Part shown: positions 5,968 to 14,239 of the stretch, in pieces
Numbering within the stretch: position 1 is the stretch's first letter
Layout: every line of letters begins with the position of its first letter
From: M0108 sp044228795
Lineage (GTDB): Bacteria > Pseudomonadota > Gammaproteobacteria > Chromatiales > Chromatiaceae
Direction of reading: 5' to 3'
DNA: 64,000 nt
Assembly (NCBI GenBank): GCA_044228795.1
Contig: JBGAUE010000005.1
Coordinates: 1-64,000 of the forward strand
The notes under the pieces: model-generated
Database searches by the model: none
Told to the model about the DNA's origin: nothing
The model's input: only the letters and a program-made list of their open reading frames with translations
Program-made: the position numbers and the translations under genes

Positions 5968-8706
5968 TCAATGGGCCTCCTCCCAATTGTCCCCGATGCC
6001 GATCTGAACCAGGAGGGGGATTGCGAGATCGGCAGCGGATTCCATGGCGGCGCGGATGCGCTCCGCTGCCTCTGGTACCGCGGCCTCTTCCACCTCGAAG
6101 ACCAGCTCGTCGTGGACCTGCATGATCATGCGCACCGGGGGGTGCTCGGTCTGAATCCAGCCATCGACGGCGATCATGGCCCGCTTGATGATGTCGGCGG
6201 CAGTGCCCTGCATGGGGGCATTGATGGCGGTGCGCTCGGCGCCGGCCCGCCGGGCCTGGTTAGGGTGGTCGATATCGGGCAAATGCAAGCGGCGGCCAAA
6301 GAGGGTCTCGACATATTTATCCCGCCGCGCCTGCTGGCGGGTGCGCTCCATAAAGTCTTTGACGCCGATGTAGCGCTGGAAATAGAGGTCCACGTAAGCC
6401 TGGGCCTCAGCCCGCTCGATACCGAGCTGGCGCGCCAGGCCGAAGGCGGACATACCATAAATCAGCCCGAAGTTGATCGCCTTGGCCGAACGCCGCTGGT
6501 TGGCGCTGACCTGGTCTGGGGCCAAACCCCAGACCTCGGCGGCCGTGGCCTGGTGGATGTCCTGACCGGCGGCGAAGGCGGCCAGCAGGCGCGCGTCCCC
6601 GGAGAGATGGGCCATGATGCGCAGCTCGATCTGGGAATAGTCAGCGGCGATGAGTTTGCAGCCCGGATCGGCAATGAAGGCCAGTCGGATGCGGCGCCCG
6701 TCCTCGCTGCGGATAGGGATATTCTGTAGGTTGGGGTCCGAGGATGAGAGGCGCCCGGTGGCGGCCACCGCCTGGTGATAGGAGGTATGCACCCGCCCGG
6801 TGAGAGGGCTGACCATCTGTGGCAACTTGTCGGTGTAGGTCGATTTAAGCTTGGCGAGGCCGCGATGCTCCAGAATGATCCGCGGCAGTTCGTGACCGGC
6901 ATCGGCGAGCTGCTGCAGCACGGACTCGGAGGTGGAGGGTGCCCCCTTGGGGGTCTTCTCCACGACAGGCAGGCCCTGCTCCGTGAAGAAGATATCGCCG
7001 ATTTGCTTGGGTGAGCCCAGGTTGAAGGCCCGCCCGGCCAGGGTATAGGCGGCCTCCTCCAGGGCGGCAATGCGCCCGGTCAGGTCGCGGCTCTGGACGG
7101 CCAGACGCTCCCGGTCGATGCGCACCCCCTGACGTTCCAGGCGCGAGAGTACGGGCACCAGGGGGATTTCGATCTCCTGATAAAGACGGGCCAGGCTGGG
7201 GGTCTGCTCCAGCCGGGGCCAGAAGGCCTGGTGCAGGCGTAGGGTGACCTCGGCATCCTCGGCGGCATAGGGACCGGCGTCCTCGATGGGGATCTGATCG
7301 AAACCGATCTGATTGGCTCCCTTGCCGGCAATGTCCTCGAAATGGATCGTCTTATGACCCAGATACTTGAGGGCCAGGGAGTCCATATCGTGGCGAATGG
7401 CGGTGCTATCGAGGACATAAGACTCCAGCATGGTGTCATGGGCAATACCCCGGAGCTCGATGCCATGGTTGGCGAGCACGCTCATGTCGTACTTGAGATT
7501 CTGGCCGACCTTGGGCCGCGCCGGGTCTTCCAACAGGGGCTTGAGCCGCGCCAGCACCCCTCCCCGGTCGAGTTGGGCCGGAGCGCCCACATAGGTATGA
7601 GCGAGTGGAACATAAGCCGCCGCCCCTGCTTCCACTGCGAAGGACAGGCCGACGATGCGGGCATGCATATAGTCCAGGCTGGTAGTCTCGGTGTCGATGA
7701 CGAAGAATTTGGCCGCTTCCAGACGGGCCAGCCAGACGTCGAGGAGTGCCGGGTCGAAAAGGATTTCGTAGGCAGGTGGGTCACCCTGACTGACGGCCGA
7801 CGCCGGGCCAGTCACCGCCACATCTGCCGGTGTCGCGCTTTGCGCAGCCTCCATCCCGTCCAGGCTCGTCAGCAGGCGGCGTGATTCGATGCGGCGATAC
7901 CAGGTCCGGAGCGTCTCAGGGTCCGGGGCGGTGGGCTTCAGGTCCGCTAACTCCAAACCCAGGTCAAGATCGAGCTTGATCTGGGCCAGGGACCGCGACA
8001 AGGGCAGCCGGGACAGGCTCTGGCGCAGATTTTCGCCCACCTTACCCTTGACCTGATCAGCATTGGCCATGACCCCCTCCAGGTCGCCAAATTCCTGGAG
8101 CCACTTAATGGCCGTCTTGGGTCCGCAGCTCGGTACGCCGGGGATATTGTCTACGCTATCCCCTACCAGGGTCAGATAATCGACGATGCGCTCCGGCGGT
8201 ACGCCGAACTTGTCGATAACCCCCTGGCGGTCTAGGCGCTCGTCGCTCATGGTGTTAATGAGGGTGACATGGTCGCCGACCAGTTGTGCCAGATCTTTAT
8301 CGCCGGTAGAGATCAGGGACGCCAACCCCTGGGTGGCGGCACGGGTCGCCAGGGTGCCGATGACATCATCCGCCTCCACCGCGGGGACCCGTAGTAGGGG
8401 CAAACCCATGGCCTGGATCACCGCGCACAGGGGCTCGATCTGTTCCCGCAGGTCCTCTGGCATGGGTGGGCGGTGGGCCTTGTAAGCGGGAAAGATCACA
8501 TCACGAAAGGTCTCGCCAGGAGCGTCGAAGATCACGGCCATGAGTTCGGGTCGGAAATCCTCCCGCAACTTACGCAACATGTTGAGCACCCCGATCAGGG
8601 CGCCCGTAGCCTCTCCCCTGGAATTGGTCAGCTTGGGCAGGGCGTGATAGGCGCGGAAGAGGTAGGAGGAGGCGTCAACGAGGACCAGGGGGTAGGAGGG
8701 TTCCAT
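5968..8706 (-). CDS. polA: DNA polymerase I
   Basis: The enzyme fills gaps, removes RNA primers and acts in repair. About 912 residues from the ATG at 8706, close to the 928 of E. coli. The 5' nuclease domain (about 1-290) shows LVLVDASSYLFRAYHA, EADDVIGTLA and STGDKDLAQLV. The proofreading domain (about 320-500) keeps DTETTSLD, NLKYDMSVL and YAAEDAEVTLRL, so it looks active. The polymerase domain has AADYSQIELRIMAHLSGD, RRSAKAINFGLIYGMS and MQVHDELVFEV. The frame extends upstream to ATG 8715 and TTG 8754, but homologues start close to 8706. It follows the unknown gene at 8764-9204 closely and is probably co-transcribed with it. Confidence 0.96.
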   Translation of the reverse strand: MEPSYPLVLVDASSYLFRAYHALPKLTNSRGEATGALIGVLNMLRKLREDFRPELMAVIFDAPGETFRDVIFPAYKAHRPPMPEDLREQIEPLCAVIQAMGLPLLRVPAVEADDVIGTLATRAATQGLASLISTGDKDLAQLVGDHVTLINTMSDERLDRQGVIDKFGVPPERIVDYLTLVGDSVDNIPGVPSCGPKTAIKWLQEFGDLEGVMANADQVKGKVGENLRQSLSRLPLSRSLAQIKLDLDLGLELADLKPTAPDPETLRTWYRRIESRRLLTSLDGMEAAQSATPADVAVTGPASAVSQGDPPAYEILFDPALLDVWLARLEAAKFFVIDTETTSLDYMHARIVGLSFAVEAGAAAYVPLAHTYVGAPAQLDRGGVLARLKPLLEDPARPKVGQNLKYDMSVLANHGIELRGIAHDTMLESYVLDSTAIRHDMDSLALKYLGHKTIHFEDIAGKGANQIGFDQIPIEDAGPYAAEDAEVTLRLHQAFWPRLEQTPSLARLYQEIEIPLVPVLSRLERQGVRIDRERLAVQSRDLTGRIAALEEAAYTLAGRAFNLGSPKQIGDIFFTEQGLPVVEKTPKGAPSTSESVLQQLADAGHELPRIILEHRGLAKLKSTYTDKLPQMVSPLTGRVHTSYHQAVAATGRLSSSDPNLQNIPIRSEDGRRIRLAFIADPGCKLIAADYSQIELRIMAHLSGDARLLAAFAAGQDIHQATAAEVWGLAPDQVSANQRRSAKAINFGLIYGMSAFGLARQLGIERAEAQAYVDLYFQRYIGVKDFMERTRQQARRDKYVETLFGRRLHLPDIDHPNQARRAGAERTAINAPMQGTAADIIKRAMIAVDGWIQTEHPPVRMIMQVHDELVFEVEEAAVPEAAERIRAAMESAADLAIPLLVQIGIGDNWEEAH

Positions 8707-8763
8707 GGGGGGCATCCGTGGCGGCAAGGGGAAGCGACGAATCCTAGGCGGCAATCCTGGGTA

Positions 8764-9204
8764 TCAGGTCATCTGGAGGAGGAGGGGGGCGATCTCACGA
8801 TACACCAAGGGCAAGGGCGCCTTGCGGCCTAAGGTAAGGATACGGGTGCCGCTGGGATAGATCAGATGGTAGGTCTGGAACAGATGCAGATCCCCCTCGC
8901 CCTCCAACAGATCCATCAGGGACTTAAAGGCCCGGCTGTCCTTCTCGCCAAAGTTATATTCCACCCCTTCGACACGCAGAACGCCAGCCCCGAGCACGAC
9001 CTCTGGAGCCTCCTCATGACTATGGCCCAAAAAAAGGGGGTATAGGAAATGCTTTATCTCCGGAGACAGAATGAGTCCTAACTGATTTTCACCATGGAGC
9101 CAGAACAGCCGTGGATCGCTCGCGTCTTGATCATGGGCACCGAAAGCCGTCGCCCAACCAGGGAAAAAAGCGGTGTAACGGCGTACTTTGCGTTCTGTCA
9201 GCAT
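8764..9204 (-). CDS. Uncharacterised protein upstream of polA
   Basis: This 146-residue protein has no motif I recognise. It has no signal peptide or membrane segment and alternates charged and hydrophobic stretches (FWLHGENQLGLILSPEIKHFLYP, then VLRVEGVEYNFG), consistent with a small soluble beta-rich fold. The ATG at 9204 is preceded by a G-rich ribosome site (AAGGGGGG, 5 bases upstream), supporting real translation. It ends about 58 bases before the polA start on the same strand, so the two are probably one operon. Function unknown. Confidence 0.6.
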   Translation of the reverse strand: MLTERKVRRYTAFFPGWATAFGAHDQDASDPRLFWLHGENQLGLILSPEIKHFLYPLFLGHSHEEAPEVVLGAGVLRVEGVEYNFGEKDSRAFKSLMDLLEGEGDLHLFQTYHLIYPSGTRILTLGRKAPLPLVYREIAPLLLQMT

Positions 9205-9607
9205 AGCGGCCCCCCTTGGCTGTTGGCTTGGATACTACCGGAAGACAGCCGCCTGGTCATGCAGAGATTTATGGGCTGTTTTCAATCTCCCACAGAATTC
9301 AGGAAGGGGTTGGCAGAGGTGTCTACCAGCCCAGGAACCAGGCGAGCAGGCAGGCCAAAGGCGAGGATCCTGATGGCGTAACATGACCCAGGGGCTGGCC
9401 ATAGCCCGCCAGAACTCCCAACGTCAGTCTTGATTATACTGAGCAAGGTCTCCTCCTGTGGGGTACTGGCCTCCCACCATGAGGTTTTCAGGATCGGCCT
9501 GGCCAACTTTAGTCACCAGGCCCAACAACAATCCGAAATATGTCGGATACTATGTCAGAGCCCAGGATTGATGGCCCCGCCATTCAAAGCTTGTCAGGAA
9601 TCCTAAA
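9205..9607. other. 403-base intergenic region before the first EPS operon
   Basis: No convincing gene is seen. A TATACT hexamer at 9435-9440 (+) could be a -10 box but lacks a good -35. An imperfect palindrome CCGAAATATGTCGG at 9533-9546, with a second ATGTC immediately after, lies about 60 bases before the TTG start at 9608 and could be a regulator site. Both are weak. Confidence 0.3.
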
Positions 9608-10999
9608 TTGACGAAATCCATCGACATTCCCGGTCCTATCGGGACCCGTGGCCGCCGTCGGCGCTTCTCCGGCCTCCGTCGGCTGCTTCATTCCATCCTG
9701 CTGGTGGCGGGGGAGGCGGTGTCGCGGTTTCTGGACATCCTCGTCAGTGGGACACTGCTGCTGGTACTGGCCCCGCTTTGGGGGGTGCGAGCCCTGATCA
9801 GCAAGCTCCAGGTGGGGATCCTTTTGACCCGGACACGCCGACTGGGGCGTTTCCGGGCACCCTTCGATGAGCTGGGGTTTGCCGGCCGGGGGCCGTTGCG
9901 TACTCTGCCTATCTGGCTCAATATTTTGCGCGGTGACATGGCCATCATCGGACCAAGGGCCTTGACCCCAGAGGAAGGCGAAGGAGTCCCGCTCCGTGAC
10001 CTGGCCCGGTTCTCCGTGCGTCCTGGGCTGCTGTCGCCCTATCGGCTCCGCAGCCGGGTTGGGATCGCGCATCAGCAGGAGTCGGAGCTGGATCGGGATC
10101 TGGTCTATGGTCAAAGCCTGGGTGGCGATCTGGGGCTGGCGGCCCGTTCCCTGGTCGCTGGCGTCCTGGGCAGTAAGGCCCCCACGGAGGCGCCGCCAGT
10201 ACTCAACTTCTTTGGCATCCCGGTCGTCAACACGACCATGGCCGAGGCGGTAGGCTGGATCGTCCGTGAGGCTGCAGCGGGGGGGCGGCACACCCTCGCT
10301 TTCGTCAATCCGGATTGTTTGAACATCGCCTGGCATCATGAGGGCTACAAACAGGTCCTCCTGGATGCCGATCGCGTACTGCCCGACGGCATCGGCATCC
10401 ATATCGGCTGCCGCATGCTAGGCACGGCCTTACGGGAGAATGTCAATGGCACCGATCTCTTCCCGCTCTTGTGCGAGGCGGCCAGCCAGACCGGCCTGTC
10501 GATTTATCTGCTCGGGGCCCGGCCCGGGATTGCCGAGGCGACGGCCAACAATATGGTTCAGCGCTTTCCCGAACTCCGCATCGCTGGCGCCCGCGATGGC
10601 TTCTTCTCCACCGAGGAGGAGCCCGGGGTGGTGGCGGCAATCAATGCCTCGGGGGCGGCAATCCTGCTGGTGGCTTTTGGGGTACCCCGGCAGGAACTGT
10701 GGATCTCAGGCTGGCGAAGCGACCTGCGACCACCAATCTGCCTCGGCGTCGGGGGCCTGTTCGATTTTTACTCCGGTCGGATCGCGCGGGCGCCCGTATG
10801 GATGCGCGAGATCGGCCTGGAATGGGTCTGGCGACTGCTACAGGAGCCCAAACGCATGTGGAGAAGGTACATCATTGGTAACCCCCTCTTCCTGTCCCGG
10901 GTGTGGCGCCAGATGCGTCATCCCGAGCGGTTCCCCCTCATAGCCCGCGCAGCGGGCAGGGAGACAGCGGTGCCATCGACCTCGGGTGACAGCATATGA
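9608..10999 (+). CDS. Fusion of a degenerate sugar-transferase domain with a WecG/TagA/CpsF (GT26) glycosyltransferase
   Basis: The 463-residue protein has two parts. Residues about 35-190 resemble the bacterial sugar-transferase (phosphoglycosyl transferase) fold: a membrane-insertion helix (LDILVSGTLLLVLAPLWG) and LPIWLNILRGDMAIIGPRAL. The catalytic Asp-Glu expected before LP is Arg98-Thr99, so this half is probably not an active transferase. Residues about 196-430 are a GT26 domain with FVNPDCLN, DADRVLPDGIGI, NGTDLFP and FGVPRQELW; such enzymes add a second sugar to undecaprenyl-diphosphate-linked acceptors. The start is TTG with AGGA upstream. The 3' end overlaps the canonical sugar transferase by 4 bases, which implies coupled synthesis. 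Confidence 0.82.
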   Translation: MTKSIDIPGPIGTRGRRRRFSGLRRLLHSILLVAGEAVSRFLDILVSGTLLLVLAPLWGVRALISKLQVGILLTRTRRLGRFRAPFDELGFAGRGPLRTLPIWLNILRGDMAIIGPRALTPEEGEGVPLRDLARFSVRPGLLSPYRLRSRVGIAHQQESELDRDLVYGQSLGGDLGLAARSLVAGVLGSKAPTEAPPVLNFFGIPVVNTTMAEAVGWIVREAAAGGRHTLAFVNPDCLNIAWHHEGYKQVLLDADRVLPDGIGIHIGCRMLGTALRENVNGTDLFPLLCEAASQTGLSIYLLGARPGIAEATANNMVQRFPELRIAGARDGFFSTEEEPGVVAAINASGAAILLVAFGVPRQELWISGWRSDLRPPICLGVGGLFDFYSGRIARAPVWMREIGLEWVWRLLQEPKRMWRRYIIGNPLFLSRVWRQMRHPERFPLIARAAGRETAVPSTSGDSI

Positions 11000-11730
11000 C
11001 CATAGCAACCCATCAACAGAAAATGCGCGAGCTGGTGCTGGCCCGTTATGGCAATTTGGCGCGGGCCAGTTTGCTTCACCGCCTGCGGTTCCGCCTCAAG
11101 CGTGCCGGTTGGGCTGGGGTGGTACAGGGTTCCTACCTGCTCAAGCGGCTCCTGGACATCATCGCCTCGGCGATCCTGATGGTGCTCTTGATCCCGGTGT
11201 TTCTGGGGGTCGCCCTAGCGATCCGCATCGAGTCCCCAGGGCCCATCCTGTTCCGGCAGACCCGTGTGGGTCGCTGGGGCGAGTTGTTCACGATGTGGAA
11301 ATTCCGCTCCATGTTTGCAGATGCCGAGGCCCGCAAGGCCGAATTACTCAAGCAAAACGAGATGCAGGGCGGGGTGATTTTCAAGATGCGCGAGGACCCG
11401 CGTATCACCCGGGTCGGACGCCTTATCCGCAAGACCTCGATCGACGAACTGCCCCAGCTCTGGAACGTGTTCAAGGGTGACATGTCCTTGGTCGGGCCTC
11501 GGCCACCGGTGCCCGTGGAGGTCAACGAGTATTCCCTCGCCGATCGCCGCCGGCTTGAGGTCATCCCTGGCATCACCTGCATCTGGCAGGTCTCCGGACG
11601 TTCGGAGATTCCCTTCGACCAGCAAGTAGAGCTGGATGTGGAATATATCCAATCCCAATCCTTTTGGACGGATCTCAAAATCCTCCTGAAGACTATTCCC
11701 GCCCTGCTATTGGGTAAAGGGGCCTATTAG
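10996..11730 (+). CDS. Undecaprenyl-phosphate sugar phosphotransferase (monotopic PGT, WcaJ/PglC type)
   Basis: This is the probable priming enzyme of EPS synthesis. It moves a sugar-1-phosphate from a nucleotide sugar to undecaprenyl phosphate at the inner face of the cytoplasmic membrane. Its 244 residues contain the family core: KRLLDIIAS followed by the re-entrant hydrophobic helix (about 48-75), SPGPILFRQTRVG, FTMWKFRSM, the catalytic pair in TSIDELPQLWN (Asp150-Glu151), KGDMSLVGPRPP and PGITCIWQVSGR. It lacks the multi-span N-terminal domain of full WbaP/WcaJ. It is the only one of the three sugar-transferase-like domains in this operon that keeps the Asp-Glu pair. Which sugar it transfers cannot be told. 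Confidence 0.93.
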   Translation: MTIATHQQKMRELVLARYGNLARASLLHRLRFRLKRAGWAGVVQGSYLLKRLLDIIASAILMVLLIPVFLGVALAIRIESPGPILFRQTRVGRWGELFTMWKFRSMFADAEARKAELLKQNEMQGGVIFKMREDPRITRVGRLIRKTSIDELPQLWNVFKGDMSLVGPRPPVPVEVNEYSLADRRRLEVIPGITCIWQVSGRSEIPFDQQVELDVEYIQSQSFWTDLKILLKTIPALLLGKGAY

Positions 11731-11783
11731 ACCGACGGCGCCTCTTCCAACCCAGGCGAAGAGGCGTCCGGGGAGCATTCAGC

Positions 11784-13259
11784 ATGCGAGCACTTGTCTT
11801 TGCCGATCGCCAGGGCACCGAACTGGCCCCGCTCACCGAGAACCTGCCCTTGGCTTTGTTGCCTGTGGTGGGCAAGGAAGTCTTGGTCCATGGTATTGAA
11901 GACGTCGTTGGCGCCGGGATTCGCGACCTGGTCATCGTGGTTTCCGCCCACGGCGATCGGATCGAGACTGCCCTCGGTGATGGCCGGCGGTGGGGGGCGA
12001 CCTTTCGCTTCGTCCTCAGCCGCGGCGAGGAAGACCCGGCAGAGATCTGGCAACGTCTCAACCTGGGCGATCAGGAACCCGTGCTCATCCTGCGGGGCGA
12101 CGTGCTACGATCGCCAGCGGTAGCGAGCTTTCTTGAGCAGGCACAAGGCCGGTCGGGCACGGCCGTCATCGGCGCCGCCCTGGCCGACCCCCGGGGCTCC
12201 CTGGTCCTGCTGCGCGCCGGTGCTGGCACCTCCCCCTTGAGTGAGCTGCGCTGGACAAGGTCCGAGACCCCAGTCCCCGCCGATGGGGCTGAAAGGCTGG
12301 AAATAGAGGCGATGAACCTCAACCTGCTTGCGGACATCGCCGACTACCATCGCGCCAATCGCGATATCGTCGCCGGCCGTTTCCATGGCATCCCGCTTCC
12401 CGGGCGGACCGTGGCCCTTGGGCTCAGCGTGGGCCGTCGGGCCAGCGTATCGCCGAAGACCCTCAAACAGGGGGTTGCCTTCGTGGGTGCCAACAGCCGG
12501 GTGCATCCCGAGGCCGAACTGGTCGGCGAGGTGGTCATCGGCGACGACGTCGTCGTGGATCGGGGTGCCACCATCCGCGACAGCGTCATCCTGTCCAAAA
12601 CCTATGTTGGCGAACTGGTCGAGGTCGCCAATGCCGTGGTCGCCTCCAATCTGCTCATCCGCGTCGATACCGGCGCGGTGCTGCGCATCAGCGATGCCTT
12701 CCTACTCGCCAACCTCGGCAAGGGCGGCATGGATGGTGTGCTAGGACGCTGGCTTGACCGCCTTGCCGGGCTGGTGTTGCTGATCCTCTCGCTGCCTCTC
12801 TGGCTGGTGGCAGCCTTCCTGTCGGGGCGGGAGGGGGGTGGAGGCCGCCTGCTGGAGGCCCGGGATATGGAGGGTGATCCGCGCGAGCACCCCGGAGATC
12901 AGACCGGTCCGCGGCGGACGGTGGTCCTGCTCAATTGGCGCACCCGCGTCCCGGTACTGCGTCACCTGCCCTGGCTCTTGGCCGTGGTCCGGGGTGACCT
13001 GCGATTGGTGGGCGTGAGTCCCTTGACCCCCGAGCAATCCGCCGCCCGCGATGAGGACTGGCAATTTGTCCGCGATACCGCCCCGGTGGGTCTCCTTGGC
13101 CCGACCCAGCTCCAGGTATCCTCGGACGCATCCATTGAGGAACGCCTGCTCAGCGACGCCTTCCATGCCCGCCAAAGGGGCTGGGGGCGAGATCTGGTTG
13201 TGCTTTGGGAGGGCATAAAGATGCTGTTCAGTGCCGATGCCTGGCGCCGCCCGGAGTGA
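11784..13259 (+). CDS. Nucleotidyltransferase-like / left-handed beta-helix / degenerate sugar-transferase fusion
   Basis: The 491-residue protein joins three parts. Residues 1-230 resemble sugar-1-phosphate nucleotidyltransferases, but the Gly-rich AGGxGTR signature is ADRQGTEL here (Glu13 in place of Arg), so catalysis is doubtful. Residues about 230-300 are hexapeptide-like repeats (VHPEAELVGEVVIGDDVVVDRGATI) forming a short left-handed helix. Residues about 315-485 resemble a sugar transferase with a hydrophobic helix (LVLLILSLPLWLVAAF) and LRHLPWLLAVVRGDLRLVG, where Arg393-His394 replace the catalytic Asp-Glu. The ATG has GGGGAG upstream. A scaffold or regulatory role in the priming step is an inference. 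Confidence 0.75.
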   Translation: MRALVFADRQGTELAPLTENLPLALLPVVGKEVLVHGIEDVVGAGIRDLVIVVSAHGDRIETALGDGRRWGATFRFVLSRGEEDPAEIWQRLNLGDQEPVLILRGDVLRSPAVASFLEQAQGRSGTAVIGAALADPRGSLVLLRAGAGTSPLSELRWTRSETPVPADGAERLEIEAMNLNLLADIADYHRANRDIVAGRFHGIPLPGRTVALGLSVGRRASVSPKTLKQGVAFVGANSRVHPEAELVGEVVIGDDVVVDRGATIRDSVILSKTYVGELVEVANAVVASNLLIRVDTGAVLRISDAFLLANLGKGGMDGVLGRWLDRLAGLVLLILSLPLWLVAAFLSGREGGGGRLLEARDMEGDPREHPGDQTGPRRTVVLLNWRTRVPVLRHLPWLLAVVRGDLRLVGVSPLTPEQSAARDEDWQFVRDTAPVGLLGPTQLQVSSDASIEERLLSDAFHARQRGWGRDLVVLWEGIKMLFSADAWRRPE

Positions 13260-13339
13260 TCTGACTTAGCACCTGGGAGACGAACCACCCAGGGATCATC
13301 CAAACCCAGGGACTCAATAGAGGAAGACGAGGCTTACCC

Positions 13340-14239
13340 ATGAAAACCGAGCACCCCAAGGCGGCGGGCGATCGGCCCCAAGTGGCCATCGTGATGCGAT
13401 CCTACAATGACCGCGCGGTCATCCGGCAGACCCTGGAGCGGGTATTGGGGCAAGGCTACCGGAATTTCGAACTCTGGAACTTCGATTCTTCGTCGAAGGA
13501 TGGCACCCTGGACATCATCCGGGAATACAACACCCCCGAGCGTATCCGGTTGAACGACTCCAAGGACTATAACCCCGGTCGGGTTCTCAACGAGGCGGTG
13601 CGCACCGTGGGTGGTGAAATCCTGGTCTTTATCAATTCCGATGCCACCCCCGAGACTGATGACTGGCTGGAGCGGCTCATCGCTCCTCTCGCCGATCCCA
13701 AGGTGGGGGCTGTCTATGGTCGTCAAACCGCGCGCCCGGACTGCCGTTCCCTGTTCGTCAAGGATACCGAACGGGCCTTTGGCGATGGCCGGGAGGCTGC
13801 CACCTGGGTGCACTTCTTCTCCATGGCCAATGCCGCCGCCCGCCGCGAGATCCTGGAGCGGTTCCCCTTCGAGACCCAGGTCCAGTATTCCGAGGACATC
13901 GAATGGTCCTACCGGTTGAGACAGGCAGGCCTGCGTATCGCCTATGTGCCGGAGGCGGCGGCCACTCACTCCCATAACTACACCCTGCGTCAGTCCTACA
14001 AGCGGCACTTCGGCGAGGGTAAGGCCGAAGCCTGGATCTTTCGCCAGGGCGAACTCAACACCTCCCTGCTCCGCTACTGCCTGCTGCCCTTTGGCATGGA
14101 GGTCTTGCGGGACCTGCGCTGGGGTCTGGAACAGCGATCTCTGGAGGCTATCCTGGATACTGTGCCCCTGCGGGCGGTTCAGAAGTGGGCGCGCTGGCAA
14201 GGCGTACGCGAAGGGATGAAGCATCATGTCACGGCTTGA
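13340..14239 (+). CDS. GT2-family glycosyltransferase (rhamnosyltransferase-like)
   Basis: This 299-residue GT-A enzyme transfers a sugar from a nucleotide donor to a growing lipid-linked oligosaccharide in the cytoplasm. Features are VAIVMRSYNDRAVIRQTLERVLGQ at the N-terminus, the Asp-containing WNFDSSSKDGT, the metal-site segment FINSDATPE (Asp101), and an ED motif (YSEDIEWSYRLRQAG) late in the domain that usually supplies the catalytic base. It has no predicted membrane segment. The ATG at 13340 has a GAGG-type site. Its last 14 bases overlap the next gene. The EPS context and GT2 class are clear; donor and acceptor are not. Confidence 0.88.
   Translation: MKTEHPKAAGDRPQVAIVMRSYNDRAVIRQTLERVLGQGYRNFELWNFDSSSKDGTLDIIREYNTPERIRLNDSKDYNPGRVLNEAVRTVGGEILVFINSDATPETDDWLERLIAPLADPKVGAVYGRQTARPDCRSLFVKDTERAFGDGREAATWVHFFSMANAAARREILERFPFETQVQYSEDIEWSYRLRQAGLRIAYVPEAAATHSHNYTLRQSYKRHFGEGKAEAWIFRQGELNTSLLRYCLLPFGMEVLRDLRWGLEQRSLEAILDTVPLRAVQKWARWQGVREGMKHHVTA

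Noticed and set aside
12116..12127. ops-like sequence AGCGGTAGCGAG that could recruit RfaH
   Set aside because: Ten of twelve positions match the ops consensus, but it is inside a coding region and several such matches are expected by chance in 64 kb on two strands.
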